Below are positions 8,665-16,916 of a stretch of DNA of 64,000 nucleotides, piece after piece. The position numbers were made by a program, and so were the translations under genes. The notes under the pieces are model-generated. The model was not told the origin of the DNA. It did no database searches and saw nothing but the letters and a program-made list of their open reading frames with translations. This DNA is from Bradyrhizobium erythrophlei (GTDB taxonomy: Bacteria; Pseudomonadota; Alphaproteobacteria; Rhizobiales; Xanthobacteraceae). Within the stretch, counting starts at the first letter, position 1; every line of letters begins with the position of its first letter. The stretch lies in assembly GCF_900129505.1 (NCBI RefSeq), contig NZ_LT670818.1, positions 5,675,001 to 5,739,000 of the forward strand. The letters are read 5' to 3'.

Positions 8665-8928
8665 CTACAGATACTTCGCGATCAGCTTGAAGTCCCTGAG
8701 CGCGGCCTGACCTTTCGAGCCGGACGCCTTGAACGATTGCTCCAGGCTGTGGCTCACGTGATCGTGTATCAATGCCTTTTTGGCGCTTTCAATTGCGCTC
8801 TCCACGGCCTGCAGCTGTTGAGCGATTTGAGCGCAAGGCCGGCCTTGTTCAATCATTTCAATGATTGTTTCGAGGTGGCCATTGGCACGTTTCAGACGTC
8901 GGGTAATCGCAGAATGCGGGTGGTCCAT
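8665..8928 (-). CDS. CsoR/RcnR/FrmR-family metal- or aldehyde-sensing repressor
   Basis: 87-residue DUF156-type four-helix repressor. Seen: RLKRANGHLETIIEMIEQG, Cys32, His57 and His60, with serine where CsoR has its second cysteine. N-terminal His3/His5 are present. That set points to RcnR/FrmR-like (Ni/Co/Mn or formaldehyde) rather than Cu(I)-CsoR sensing. It is transcribed away from the transport cluster beginning at 9090, so a shared intergenic operator is plausible. Ribosome site AGGAGG at 8934-8939. Confidence 0.88.
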   Translation of the reverse strand: MDHPHSAITRRLKRANGHLETIIEMIEQGRPCAQIAQQLQAVESAIESAKKALIHDHVSHSLEQSFKASGSKGQAALRDFKLIAKYL

Positions 8929-8941
8929 GAAATCCTCCTAA

Positions 8942-8953
8942 CCTCCGGGGAGG
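8942..8953. promoter_or_regulatory. GC palindrome, candidate repressor operator
   Basis: CCTCCGGGGAGG is a perfect 12-base palindrome between the divergent repressor and metal-transport cluster. DUF156 repressors bind G/C tracts flanked by inverted repeats, so this is a candidate autoregulatory and divergent operator. A TTGACA box at 8991-8996 lies on the other side, but its -10 partner is poor. Confidence 0.4.
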
Positions 8954-9089
8954 ATATCAGCCATCCTCCCAGCAGGATACAGAAAATCGCTTGACACCGT
9001 GAAAGGTCAGGCGTACGTGCCAATCGTCGTTTGGAACACATGTTCCAGACGAGGCTTCAACCCTAACGACGTGCATTCTCGGACAACAC

Positions 9090-9209
9090 ATGGGCAGTAC
9101 CACCTTTGGCAACGCCAACTCGGCGACGATGATCGGGTTCGCGATGCCGCAAGACATCAGGATCAATCGCGACGGCTGTGGCCGCGTGAGGGTTGTTGGT
9201 CGCGTCTAG
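9090..9209 (+). CDS. Upstream small ORF 1 (39 aa)
   Basis: Begins ATGGGCAGTACC and ends GGTCGCGTCTAG just before a strong hairpin. Sequence contains SATMIGFAMPQDIRINRDG. Its end (GTC TAG CT) matches that of the small ORF at 9641-9769, and each is followed by a hairpin and a ribosome site. Could be a leader peptide or a real small protein. Confidence 0.4.
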   Translation: MGSTTFGNANSATMIGFAMPQDIRINRDGCGRVRVVGRV

Positions 9210-9222
9210 CTGACCGTCTGCT

Positions 9223-9262
9223 GCTCACTCGCCTGCCGCGCAAAGCGGACGTGGAGGTGAGC
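9223..9262 (+). promoter_or_regulatory. Hairpin that can cover the ribosome site of the 9264 gene
   Basis: GCTCAC at 9223-9228 pairs with GTGAGC at 9257-9262, and CCGC pairs with GCGG inside. The right arm contains the GGAGGTGAG ribosome site of the next gene, so the fold would sequester it. Suggests translational control of the downstream gene. Confidence 0.45.
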
Positions 9263-9263
9263 G

Positions 9264-9626
9264 ATGTTCAAAAGACTCGCTAAATTCCGGCTTGTTCAGC
9301 CATGGCGCATCGCGCTCGGGCCGCGCGAAGCCGTATTTTCCAAAGACATGTTCTCAGCAGGCGTGTTTTCCAGAGACATGCATTCCAATGACAACCTGCC
9401 GGGCTTTCGCCGTCCGGCGGCAACGGGCAAGCGTCGGTCTCCACCCCCGGCGCTCGCCTGTCATTGGTTCGATCGCAACGGCCGACTGGAATGCCGCTGG
9501 CTGGCCGAGCCCAACGACGATGCGCCACTCGGCGATGTCGTCGAATACGAACACCGCGCGACAGGCCGCGTGTCCGGCCAGCAGTCGATGCAACCGCGTG
9601 GCCGCGCCCAGACGCTGGCCGGATAA
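9264..9626 (+). CDS. Hypothetical protein with CxWFDxxGRLECRW segment
   Basis: 120 residues. Basic N-terminus with an internal repeat (VFSKDMFSAG / VFSRDMHSND), then PALACHWFDRNGRLECRW, a two-cysteine segment that I recall from short rhizobial hypothetical proteins. No catalytic motif. First larger gene of the metal cluster; its ribosome site lies in the preceding hairpin. Confidence 0.55.
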   Translation: MFKRLAKFRLVQPWRIALGPREAVFSKDMFSAGVFSRDMHSNDNLPGFRRPAATGKRRSPPPALACHWFDRNGRLECRWLAEPNDDAPLGDVVEYEHRATGRVSGQQSMQPRGRAQTLAG

Positions 9627-9640
9627 GCAAAGGACCAAAC

Positions 9641-9769
9641 ATGGACGAAGGACCTAGTTGTCCCGCCGCCCACCGGTCCGGTGCCGCGACGGGAGCCCCT
9701 TCGGGGAACAATCACACTGAGTTTCGCAAGGCCGTGGTTCAATCCGGCCGAGGTGGCGTGGGCGTCTAG
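9641..9769 (+). CDS. Upstream small ORF 2 (42 aa)
   Basis: Starts after AAAGGA at 9629-9634 and ends GTGGGCGTCTAG. Composition is Gly/Ser/Ala-rich. Located directly before a hairpin and the HisE-like gene, mirroring the organisation of the first small ORF. May act as a leader peptide; not recognised. Confidence 0.4.
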   Translation: MDEGPSCPAAHRSGAATGAPSGNNHTEFRKAVVQSGRGGVGV

Positions 9770-9778
9770 CTCCTCCGC

Positions 9779-9813
9779 TCACCTCGTGCCGCGGATTGCC
9801 GGCATCGAGGTGA
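9779..9813 (+). promoter_or_regulatory. Strong leader hairpin before the HisE-like gene
   Basis: TCACCTCG pairs with CGAGGTGA, extended by TGCCG/CGGCA with one bulged base: 13 pairs around an 8-base loop. It ends 5 bases before the GGAGG site at 9819-9823. No T run, so it is not a terminator; a regulatory or mRNA-stabilising role is inferred. Confidence 0.5.
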
Positions 9814-9829
9814 CTATCGGAGGCAGAGG

Positions 9830-10402
9830 ATGACCGACGCCGCTAAACTTTCTGATCTGAAATATCCCGATTTGCAGGGCGATGGGTCTCGCCGCAGCCA
9901 GACACGCCGTCACAGTGGCGGCCCGCGCCGCACCCGCGCCGTGCGCGCGCAAGCCTCCGAATCGTCTCCGTGCGAGACCGAAAGCCCGGTGGCGCCGGAT
10001 TCACTTTCCGCCATCGCGCCGCCGAGCCTTCAGCCGGGCGAACTCGATCGTCTCTACCGATCGCTTGCAGAGGTAACGCGGGAAAATCATCCACGCACGG
10101 CGCGACTGCTCGCATCTAGCACCCGCAAGACCGCTCAGAAGGTCATCGAGGAGGCCGGAGAAGTGGCGCTCGAGGCCGTCAAACATCGCGCCCGCGGCAT
10201 CGTTCGAGAGAGCGCCGACCTGCTCTACCACCTCGTCGCGCTGTGGCATCGCGCCAGCATCGATCCCGATGATGTCTGGACCGAGATGCGCTACCGCGCC
10301 GGCGCCCTCGGCATTGCCGAAAAGCGTCCCAAAGCCCGCAGCGACCATCGTCGCCGCCCAATCCAGAACGTCAAGCCACCAGCCAAAACTCAACAGGAAT
10401 AG
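9830..10402 (+). CDS. HisE/MazG-like nucleotide pyrophosphohydrolase
   Basis: 190 residues. The first ~70 are basic and disordered. Residues ~72-165 match the phosphoribosyl-ATP pyrophosphatase/MazG helical fold: LDRLYRSLAEV, EEAGEVALEAVKH, then RESADLLYHLVALW, giving the ExxE and ExxD metal ligands. The HisE enzyme proper acts in histidine synthesis, but this copy has extensions at both ends and sits 3 bases before a metal transporter, so a metal-linked housecleaning role is at least as likely. The C-terminal basic tail is unusual. Confidence 0.8.
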   Translation: MTDAAKLSDLKYPDLQGDGSRRSQTRRHSGGPRRTRAVRAQASESSPCETESPVAPDSLSAIAPPSLQPGELDRLYRSLAEVTRENHPRTARLLASSTRKTAQKVIEEAGEVALEAVKHRARGIVRESADLLYHLVALWHRASIDPDDVWTEMRYRAGALGIAEKRPKARSDHRRRPIQNVKPPAKTQQE

Positions 10403-10405
10403 ACC

Positions 10406-12097
10406 ATGACCGTCATGAACGAAGTGGATGCACAAGCGGCCGACCGCGCAACAAGCGCACAGACAATTCTTACGGCCGTACTGGACAGGGCCCATCTCGG
10501 CGACATCCACGGCGCCCTCGGCAGCATTGCGGAAGACGACTTCGCGCCGAGGTCAAACTTGAGAGCGCGGCTTCAGACCCTGCTCGCCATTCTGGGACCT
10601 GGCCTCATCGTCATGGTCGGCGACAATGACGCTGGCGCTTTCGGTACCTATACGCAAGCTGGCCAGAACTACGGCACGACGCTGCTGTGGACGCTGGTGT
10701 TGCTGATCCCGGTTCTTTACGTCAATCAGGAGATGGTGCTGCGCCTCGGAGCAGTCAGTGGCGTCGGCCATGCCCGGCTCATCTTTGAGCGCTTCGGCAG
10801 ATTCTGGGGCGCGTTCAGCGTCATCGATCTGTTTATTCTCAACGCCCTTACGATTGTCACGGAGTTCATCGGCATCACGCTGGCGCTCGACTATCTCGGA
10901 GTGCCAAAGCTGTGGGGGGTGGTGGCAGCCGCTGCGCTCGTCATGTTCGCGGCGAGCACTGGCAACTTCCGCCGCTTCGAGCGGTTCGCGCTGATGCTCG
11001 TCCTGGGAAGCTTCTTGGTCTTTCCAGTGCTCCTCTTCATCCACCCGCCGGCGGGTCAGATGATCCAGGACATGATGGTGCCGAAGATGCCGCAGGGGGC
11101 GGCGTTGAATGAGGTGATGCTGCTGATCATCGCCATCGTCGGCACCACAGTGGCGCCCTGGCAGCTCTTCTTTCAGCAGAGCTATGTCGTCGACAAAAGG
11201 ATCACGCCGCGTTTCATCAAGTATGAGCGCGTCGATCTCATGATCGGCATCGCGATCGTGATCGCGGGTGCAATGGCGATCATGGCGTTCACCGCTCAGA
11301 CATTTGCTGGCCAGCCCGAATTCGGAAATTTCGTCAATGCAGGCGCCGTCTCCGCCGGCATGGAGAAGTATTTCGGGAAAGCTCCCGCGATATTCTTCGC
11401 GCTGGCGCTGCTCGATGCCTGCATCATCGGTGCCTCCGCGGTGTCGCTGTCCACCGCCTATGCCCTCGGCGACGTATTCTCGTGGCGGCATTCTCTGCAC
11501 CGCAAGCCGACCGAGGCGAAGGGATTCTATGCCATCTATTGCGGCCTCATCGTTCTCGCCGCTGTGCTCGTCCTGACGCCCGGCGTCCAGCTTGGGCTGC
11601 TGACCAGCGCCGTCCAGACACTTGCCGGCGTATTGCTGCCAGGCGCCACTGTGTTTCTGCTCCTGCTTTGCAACGACAAGGCGGTGCTCGGTCCATGGGT
11701 CAATTCGCGCAGGCTCAATCTCTTCACCGGCGGCGTCGTCGCGGTGCTGGTGATGCTCTCGGTTATTCTCACCGGATCGGTTCTCTTTCCCGGCATTTCC
11801 GACACGGTCATCCTGAGCATCCTGATCGGGGGCAGTGCCGTCGGGCTTGTGACCGCTCTTGGGGTCTCGTTTGCGCAGCGTCGCTTGAGAAGGCAGGAGG
11901 CTGGGAACATCGGGTCGATATCCAGGCCAGCGATCGTCGCCAATGACAAATGGCGCATGCCGCCTCTGGACCAGTTGCCGCCCGCGCGCCTTTCGCTTGC
12001 ATCTCGCATCTGGATGATCGTGTTGCGCGGCTATCTCATCATCGCCGGCAGCCTTGTCCTGTTCCGCATTTTCCAGCTTGCGACGTCGGGCACGTGA
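10406..12097 (+). CDS. NRAMP-family divalent metal transporter, atypical
   Basis: 563-residue inner-membrane carrier with 11-12 predicted helices after a ~60-residue cytoplasmic N-terminus. The first helix carries GDNDAGAFGTYTQAG in place of the canonical DPGN. The sixth helix reads VGTTVAPWQLFF, without the methionine (MPH motif) that selects transition metals in ordinary MntH. Those changes resemble the NRAMP-related magnesium transporter branch. Directly followed by mgtC, which also points to magnesium. Mn2+ import cannot be excluded. Ribosome site AGGA at 10394-10398. Confidence 0.88.
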   Translation: MTVMNEVDAQAADRATSAQTILTAVLDRAHLGDIHGALGSIAEDDFAPRSNLRARLQTLLAILGPGLIVMVGDNDAGAFGTYTQAGQNYGTTLLWTLVLLIPVLYVNQEMVLRLGAVSGVGHARLIFERFGRFWGAFSVIDLFILNALTIVTEFIGITLALDYLGVPKLWGVVAAAALVMFAASTGNFRRFERFALMLVLGSFLVFPVLLFIHPPAGQMIQDMMVPKMPQGAALNEVMLLIIAIVGTTVAPWQLFFQQSYVVDKRITPRFIKYERVDLMIGIAIVIAGAMAIMAFTAQTFAGQPEFGNFVNAGAVSAGMEKYFGKAPAIFFALALLDACIIGASAVSLSTAYALGDVFSWRHSLHRKPTEAKGFYAIYCGLIVLAAVLVLTPGVQLGLLTSAVQTLAGVLLPGATVFLLLLCNDKAVLGPWVNSRRLNLFTGGVVAVLVMLSVILTGSVLFPGISDTVILSILIGGSAVGLVTALGVSFAQRRLRRQEAGNIGSISRPAIVANDKWRMPPLDQLPPARLSLASRIWMIVLRGYLIIAGSLVLFRIFQLATSGT

Positions 12098-12339
12098 TCA
12101 GGGCCTCGATTGCAGGCGCGAGACGATGGGGCGCCATCGGACTATTCCGGCTGGCGAGCAGCCTCCTGCGCTACGCGATGATTCTGCACCGGCAACGCCG
12201 GATTTCACCTAACGGTCTTCGAACCGTTTTATCGGGAACGCGATTGCCGGAGCGGCTAGGAGCATTGTTGGCTCTGGGGCGCCGCCGACGAAAGCGCCAG
12301 GAAGTCGAGAAGGATTTTCACCGTGAACGCATCGATTGA
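12094..12339 (+). CDS. Possible small basic protein between transporter and mgtC
   Basis: GTG start overlaps the transporter stop (GTGA). 81 codons, very Arg/Leu-rich, and it runs 17 bases into mgtC. Contains an inverted repeat AACGGT/ACCGTT at 12211-12226 followed by TT. It may be a coupled small protein or merely a leader for mgtC. Confidence 0.3.
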   Translation: MIRASIAGARRWGAIGLFRLASSLLRYAMILHRQRRISPNGLRTVLSGTRLPERLGALLALGRRRRKRQEVEKDFHRERID

Positions 12340-13024
12340 TCAGGCGGCTATCGGCCTGGCAGCGGCGACGCTGCTGGGCGCGAGCATCGGGTTCGAACGC
12401 CAATGGCGCCAACGAATGGCGGGCTTGCGAACCAACACGCTGGTCGCAATCGGTGCCGCAAGCTTTGTGATCTTCGCAGGTTTGTTTCCCGATGAAGGAA
12501 GTCCCACAAGGGTGGCGGCGCAGGTTGTTTCCGGGATCGGCTTCCTGGGCGCCGGCATCATCTTCCGTGAGGGACTTCAAGTCACCGGCCTCAACACCGC
12601 GGCCACTTTGTGGTGCTCGGCGGCGGTTGGAATGCTCGCAGGCGCGGGACATCCGCTGCATGCGGCGCTGGCGACGAGTTTTGTCATCCTCGTCAACCTG
12701 CTGCTGCGACCATTGGTCCGGCTCATCAACCGTCAGCCGATCACGCAGACCGAAACCGACTTTCATTATCGCGTTCGCGTCGTCTGCCGAAATCCGGAAG
12801 AGGCGCATGTTCGAGCCCTGCTCTTGCAGAGTACGAGCAACGGACAACTCAGCTTGCGGCGCCTCGACAGCACCGATCTTGCGGACAGCGGACGTGTTGA
12901 AGTCAGCGCGCAGCTGACGGCGCACGCGAAGAGCGACGCCGTTCTGGAGCAAGTCGTTGGTCGCCTCAGTCTTGAACCAACCGTTTCGGCCGCGAGCTGG
13001 AGTGTCGAACCAATCGCTGAGTGA
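12323..13024 (+). CDS. mgtC: MgtC/SapB-family membrane protein
   Basis: 233 residues. N-terminal MgtC domain with GASIGFERQWRQRMAGLRTN, GIGFLGAGIIFREG and VTGLNTAATLW, about four to five helices. The C-terminal soluble domain (~90 residues) is ACT-like by position. MgtC proteins act in growth at low Mg2+ and modulate F-type ATP synthase. GTG start at 12323 after GAGAAGGA. Last gene of the metal cluster. Confidence 0.92.
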   Translation: MNASIDQAAIGLAAATLLGASIGFERQWRQRMAGLRTNTLVAIGAASFVIFAGLFPDEGSPTRVAAQVVSGIGFLGAGIIFREGLQVTGLNTAATLWCSAAVGMLAGAGHPLHAALATSFVILVNLLLRPLVRLINRQPITQTETDFHYRVRVVCRNPEEAHVRALLLQSTSNGQLSLRRLDSTDLADSGRVEVSAQLTAHAKSDAVLEQVVGRLSLEPTVSAASWSVEPIAE

Positions 13025-13070
13025 GCAATCGTAAACTTGAGTGACCAGACCGAGGTAATGGGGGAACGTT

Positions 13071-14249
13071 ATGAAGCGGATTTGCATGTTTGGTAGCAGC
13101 ATGGCTGTTCTTGCGCCTTGTTCTTTGGCGATCGCGGCCGATCTGCCTACAAGTCTTCCAATCAAGGCGCCGGTTCGCGCCGCAATCTACGATTGGACCG
13201 GGTTTTACATCGGAGGGCACGCCGGCTACGGCGGAGGCAGCTTTGGTTCTGGCACCAATCCTATTCCTGACCAGGCGGTATTTTTTCCACACAGCCTCAC
13301 GGGTTTGATCGGTGGGTTTCAGGCGGGCTATAATCTTCAACTGCCAAATCGAGTGGTGCTCGGCGTAGAGGCGGATGTGTCACTCGCAAGTCCAATTGAT
13401 CGCCCGAAGCTTGATCTTGCGCCACTCAATACGACGCTGGAATACGCAGCGACGGCGCGGGGTCGGATCGGCTACGCTTTCGGAACGATTCTTCCCTATG
13501 TCACCCGCGGATTGGCGTGGGGTCAAACCAGGGTCAATATCAACGCGGATGACGGCAGCCTGCTGTCGTCGCGGTTGCTTCCGCACGTCGGCTGGACAGC
13601 CGGCCTCGGCATGGAAATGGCCGTCGGCGGCAATTGGACTGCGAAGATTGAATACGACTATATCGACTTGGCGCGCAGGACCTATGGTCTCGGCGATGCA
13701 ATGCTTCCGGACCTCAACGTCGATCCCAGGATTCACGTCATCAAGGTCGGACTGAACTATAAACTCGGGGACGCGGCGCTCTGGGCTCCGTCCGCCACGT
13801 CCCCCATGAGCGGGATGCAAATACCGGAATCGCCTGATTGGAATATTCACGGACAAACCACGGTCATTGAGCAAGGGTATCCCCGTATCCACTCGCCCTA
13901 TGAGGGTGCCAACAGCCTTCCGGGAGGCGGCCAGGGTCGAGAGACATTAACGGCGGATGCGTTTCTCGGCTGGCGGTTGTGGGACGGCGGCGAATTGTAT
14001 TTCAACCCGGAACTGGCGCAGGGCTTCGGCTTGAACACTACGCTCGGTCTGGCAGGCTTTTCGAATGGTGAAGCGCAAAAGGGTGGCACGGACTTTCCGA
14101 AGCTCCGCCCGCAACGCTATTTCATCCGGCAGACATTCGGCCTCGGCGGCGAGCAGGAAGAGGTTGCGGACGGCCCGCTTCAACTCCCCGGAAGGCGCGC
14201 GAAAAGTCGCTGCAGCGCCGCCATTTCTCTATCAGGTTTGGGGTCCTAG
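13071..14249 (+). pseudogene. Outer-membrane barrel / OprB-type porin, C-terminally truncated
   Basis: Signal peptide (cleavage after AIAA), then an Omp25/31-like barrel: YDWTGFYIGGHAGYG, LIGGFQAGYN, ARGRIGYAFG, IEYDYIDL, VIKVGLNYKL. From residue ~250 it changes to the N-terminal part of a carbohydrate porin: DWNIHGQTTVIEQG, DAFLGWRLWDGGELYFNPEL, QRYFIRQTFGLGG. The porin half should run several hundred residues more but ends after LPGRR with an unrelated tail. A palindromic repeat follows at once. The fusion of the two domains may be natural; the truncation is not. Confidence 0.75.
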
Positions 14250-14265
14250 AGCCTCAAAATCGCAA

Positions 14266-14300
14266 AATTCCCTGTAAAATTCCCTGTTAGCAGGGAATTA
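14266..14300. repeat. Palindromic repeat at the porin break
   Basis: AATTCCCTGT occurs twice in direct orientation (14266 and 14278), and the second copy forms the palindrome AATTCCCTGTTAGCAGGGAA with its mirror. It sits right after the truncated porin, so it may be the joining or insertion site of the island to the right. Confidence 0.55.
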
Positions 14301-15134
14301 GCCCGGAAGACGGGTGCGATCAGCACTGCGTCGCCAGCCAAGCAGTCCCGGAGGCGGAGAAACTGACTGGGACAGCGACAGAAAGGCCCGCCAATGGCGG
14401 GCTTTTGCGAATTGGCCCTGGTCTCCAGGCTCCGGATTTTTACCCTTTCAGGGCGAAAACGCCGAAAGTCTCCGGCCGGACACCGGAATATTCCCATTTT
14501 CGGGAGACGGGGACCGGAGACTGGGTTTCGTTCGGCACTACGTGGCAGGCGCTGCGGCCCGCACTGAGGGGTTTGATCCGCGACCATGCCGACTTCGCCG
14601 GCAAAGATTGGGAAGCGCCGATCTGTGCCATGCCCTTCTATGCGGGCTAAAGCGCGTAGGGCGGCGACAAAACCCGCCGGTTCACGCCGGCGAGGTTGCT
14701 AAAGGGGCTTCAAAACTGAGCTAATTTGGTTGGGACTCGTTAATACGTTCCGTCTATGCCTTCCACCGCGCTAACTCTCAGTAGCGCACCCGACCCCAAT
14801 AAGAGAACCCCGCTGGGCCTGCCTCCAGCGGGGTTTTTCATTGAGCCGAGGCTTGGCTAAGATCGCGGGCCGCCGCCCGCTTCAGACCCGGGGCGACCCG
14901 ATTTCTGAAGGGCTCTTCGGCGAGCGGGAAGCCTCATACCCAATAGTTTCCCTCTCCGTGTGTGAATTGCGACACATAACGCTGCCGCGAATCGACTTAC
15001 AAAACATTTCCTCCCAGACTGCGACCCGTCGCCAATGACGGGTCCTTTTTCGAGAAGCGCCCTTGCGCAGGGGCCGCTTTCAACGTCCGGGACCGAACCG
15101 ACAAACAAGCCAAACGCTTTTATTATCCCGGGCC
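14301..15134. other. Non-coding, probably decayed repeat DNA
   Basis: Several overlapping frames exist but none has a start signal or a plausible protein. Contains the terminator at 14806-14837 and short GC-rich stems (AGGCCCGCCAATGGCGGGC near 14382). Confidence 0.45.
14806..14837 (+). terminator. Intrinsic terminator
   Basis: AACCCCGCTGG and CCAGCGGGGTT form an 11-pair stem, followed by TTTTT on the plus strand. Confidence 0.8.
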
Positions 15135-15323
15135 ATGTCGATGACCGACGAGTGGAACGAGAGCCTGCTGTGTCCCAGGTGCGGCAAGACGGGTATGGCT
15201 AGCCTGTCTCAAGTCGACGCCGACACGCCGACCGTTCACAGTGTTCCCGACGGCTTCGAGGTCATCACCACCATGCATGGCGCCGATTTCCGATGCGCGA
15301 CGTGCAACGTCGTAGTGCCATAG
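15135..15323 (+). CDS. Small zinc-ribbon protein (62 aa)
   Basis: CPRCG near residue 13 and CATCN near residue 55 form a four-cysteine ribbon. The middle is Asp/Thr-rich. Start at 15135 chosen because upstream codons look non-coding. Function unknown. Confidence 0.65.
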   Translation: MSMTDEWNESLLCPRCGKTGMASLSQVDADTPTVHSVPDGFEVITTMHGADFRCATCNVVVP

Positions 15324-15329
15324 ACCGCC

Positions 15330-15422
15330 TCAGTGGGCATGCAGCAGCGGCGTTCCCAAGGCAAACCAGATCGCAAGGCCGATGAAGGAAAGGGATACGA
15401 TATAGGGAATCGCTTGACGCAT
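15330..15422 (-). CDS. Tiny membrane protein (30 aa), paralogue of the 18928 gene
   Basis: MRQAIPYIVSLSFIGLAIWF is one membrane helix; the tail is LGTPLLHAH. Nearly the same helix (MRAAIPYLVAISLIGLAFWF) opens the gene at 18665-18928. Such conservation in two loci supports a real short protein. Confidence 0.55.
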   Translation of the reverse strand: MRQAIPYIVSLSFIGLAIWFALGTPLLHAH

Positions 15423-15644
15423 TCCCTTACAAAACCACAACCGAAGGTTAATTCAAGGCCGCCTCAGTTGACGGCTCCTTCACCCGCGCCAGCGTGGCGT
15501 CTGTACGGTGCCACCGATCGGCCGGCACAGGACAGCCCGCAGAAATCGGACGCACCAGCGGGCTTCCTCGCCAGATCGGGCAATGATTTTTTACACGAAT
15601 CAGTCAGATTGCCCCGCGTTTAATTATTTTCTTGAAGGATCCTT

Positions 15645-15818
15645 ATGTCACAACAAATGGCTTCGAAGGTTGAACCACACGCCGGCAACGATGGGTTGAG
15701 TTTGGGGAGTGACGACGAGTGCGTTCAAAAACTCGCCGCTCTGATCGAACACAGGGACAATAGAAATCTCGACGAGATCGCAAGGTTGATTGGTCGCCTA
15801 GCTGTACCCGTGGAGTAA
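15645..15818 (+). CDS. Small acidic helical protein (57 aa)
   Basis: Follows GAAGGATCC. Predicted helical C-terminal half (LAALIEHRDNRNLDEIARLI). No family known. Confidence 0.55.
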   Translation: MSQQMASKVEPHAGNDGLSLGSDDECVQKLAALIEHRDNRNLDEIARLIGRLAVPVE

Positions 15819-16014
15819 GCAGCACTGCGGTGGCCGGGCTAAACCCGGACCATGACAGCCCGCGAGCCGGACCCGCACCAGCGACGTTCCTGGAGTCATG
15901 GAGGGGCTATCGCTGCCGCGCTAGCCGCCGGGCACGCTCGGCGGCTTTTTCTATTGCGACTCTCTTGGTCTCGATCAATATCGCCGTCGTTGATCGCGCC
16001 GCGAGGTTGCTTTC

Positions 16015-16182
16015 ATGAAGATCGTTCTTCGGGTCGTTGGCCCGCTATTTGTCGCTGTTGGGCTTTTCTGGTTCGCGCAAGGGACAGGATTGCTCACACG
16101 GCCGCACAATGCTGCAATGGTCCACTTCGGCGCTGGCATCGTAGCCGTAGGTTTCGGCCTTGTCTGGTTCGCATGGCAGTAG
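16015..16182 (+). CDS. Small two-helix membrane protein (55 aa)
   Basis: Hydrophobic helices VVGPLFVAVGLFWFAQG and GAGIVAVGFGLVWFAW separated by a short loop. Frame ends TAG at 16180-16182. A GC-rich stem with TTTTTC follows at 16200-16221 and may terminate it. Confidence 0.55.
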   Translation: MKIVLRVVGPLFVAVGLFWFAQGTGLLTRPHNAAMVHFGAGIVAVGFGLVWFAWQ

Positions 16183-16245
16183 GTGCTCGCGCTCACCTGG
16201 TTCACGCCGGCGGGTTTTTCTTTGGAGGTAACGCCCGGACCAGGA

Positions 16246-16533
16246 TCAACTAGGCGCCAGCATCTTGGCCTTCATTTGCAAATAATAGTCCTCGCGCTCC
16301 CGGGCCACTTTTTGCTGATGGGCCTTAAAATTGTTCACGCGTTGTCGAATTTCGTCGCGTTCTGACGCTGGCGTAATAGCAGTTGGGAGCGGGATCGGTT
16401 TCGATGTGTCGGCAAGCGTTTGCTCAGCTGTCCTGACAGCAACGGGCAAGTCTGGAAGCCGCTGACGCTCGACGTCCCTTGCAAAGGCCATCGTGCTCTC
16501 AACCAGTGCGTCGAGCTCCAGCTTCCAATTCAT
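16246..16533 (-). CDS. Hypothetical protein, paralogue of the 24366 gene
   Basis: 95 residues, helical, ending FKAHQQKVAREREDYYLQM. The gene at 24366-24620 has the same plan: an N-terminal helix with ETTAFA-like sequence, a Pro-rich middle, and LRAHQQRLKREREDY. Function unknown; coiled coil likely in the C-terminal half. Confidence 0.65.
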   Translation of the reverse strand: MNWKLELDALVESTMAFARDVERQRLPDLPVAVRTAEQTLADTSKPIPLPTAITPASERDEIRQRVNNFKAHQQKVAREREDYYLQMKAKMLAPS

Positions 16534-16766
16534 CAGCCCACCCTCATAAAAGAGCCGCCGGGAGTATGACCAGCGGCCCCACCGGGCTCAAAATAGATTG
16601 GAAAATAAAAGCGAGCTCTCAGCCCCGGTATGCGAGCCTATCTGCGGTTCGTCGTCGCTGTAGAGTCGAAACCACTGTTCCATGTGAGGAACAAAAAAGT
16701 TGTTGCAGTAATGATACAGATGGGCCCCGCACGATCATTCCGCCGGCGGGAGTCATCGATCCCGCG

Positions 16767-16916
16767 CTAGCTTGCGGCGTCCCCAATGCTTGTCTTTTCC
16801 GCGAACACACGTTGGACTTGCCGATTTAGGGCCCGCATAAATGCGATAGCGAGCAAGCCCGAGCAAAGCAGCAGCACGAAGCTGGCTGCGATTACCGCGA
16901 TGAAGACATCCGACAT
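16767..16916 (-). CDS. Small single-helix membrane protein (49 aa)
   Basis: MSDVFIAVIAASFVLLLCSG helix, then FMRALNRQVQRVFA. The second part matches the middle of the 7081-7383 protein, and the DNA around its stop (16751-16805) matches 7080-7130. A one-base shift would continue into the shared GRRKLARDR tail, so this gene seems to be built from a hydrophobic start joined to the end of that gene. Confidence 0.5.
   Translation of the reverse strand: MSDVFIAVIAASFVLLLCSGLLAIAFMRALNRQVQRVFAEKTSIGDAAS

Noticed and set aside
10553..11500. 315-codon open frame on the minus strand
   Set aside because: Lies entirely antisense to the NRAMP gene; His/Glu/Asp/Arg-rich content is the usual shadow of a hydrophobic GC-rich gene.
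14314..14724. 136-codon frame after the truncated porin
   Set aside because: No ribosome site; two other frames over the same DNA are equally open, as expected of GC-rich non-coding sequence.
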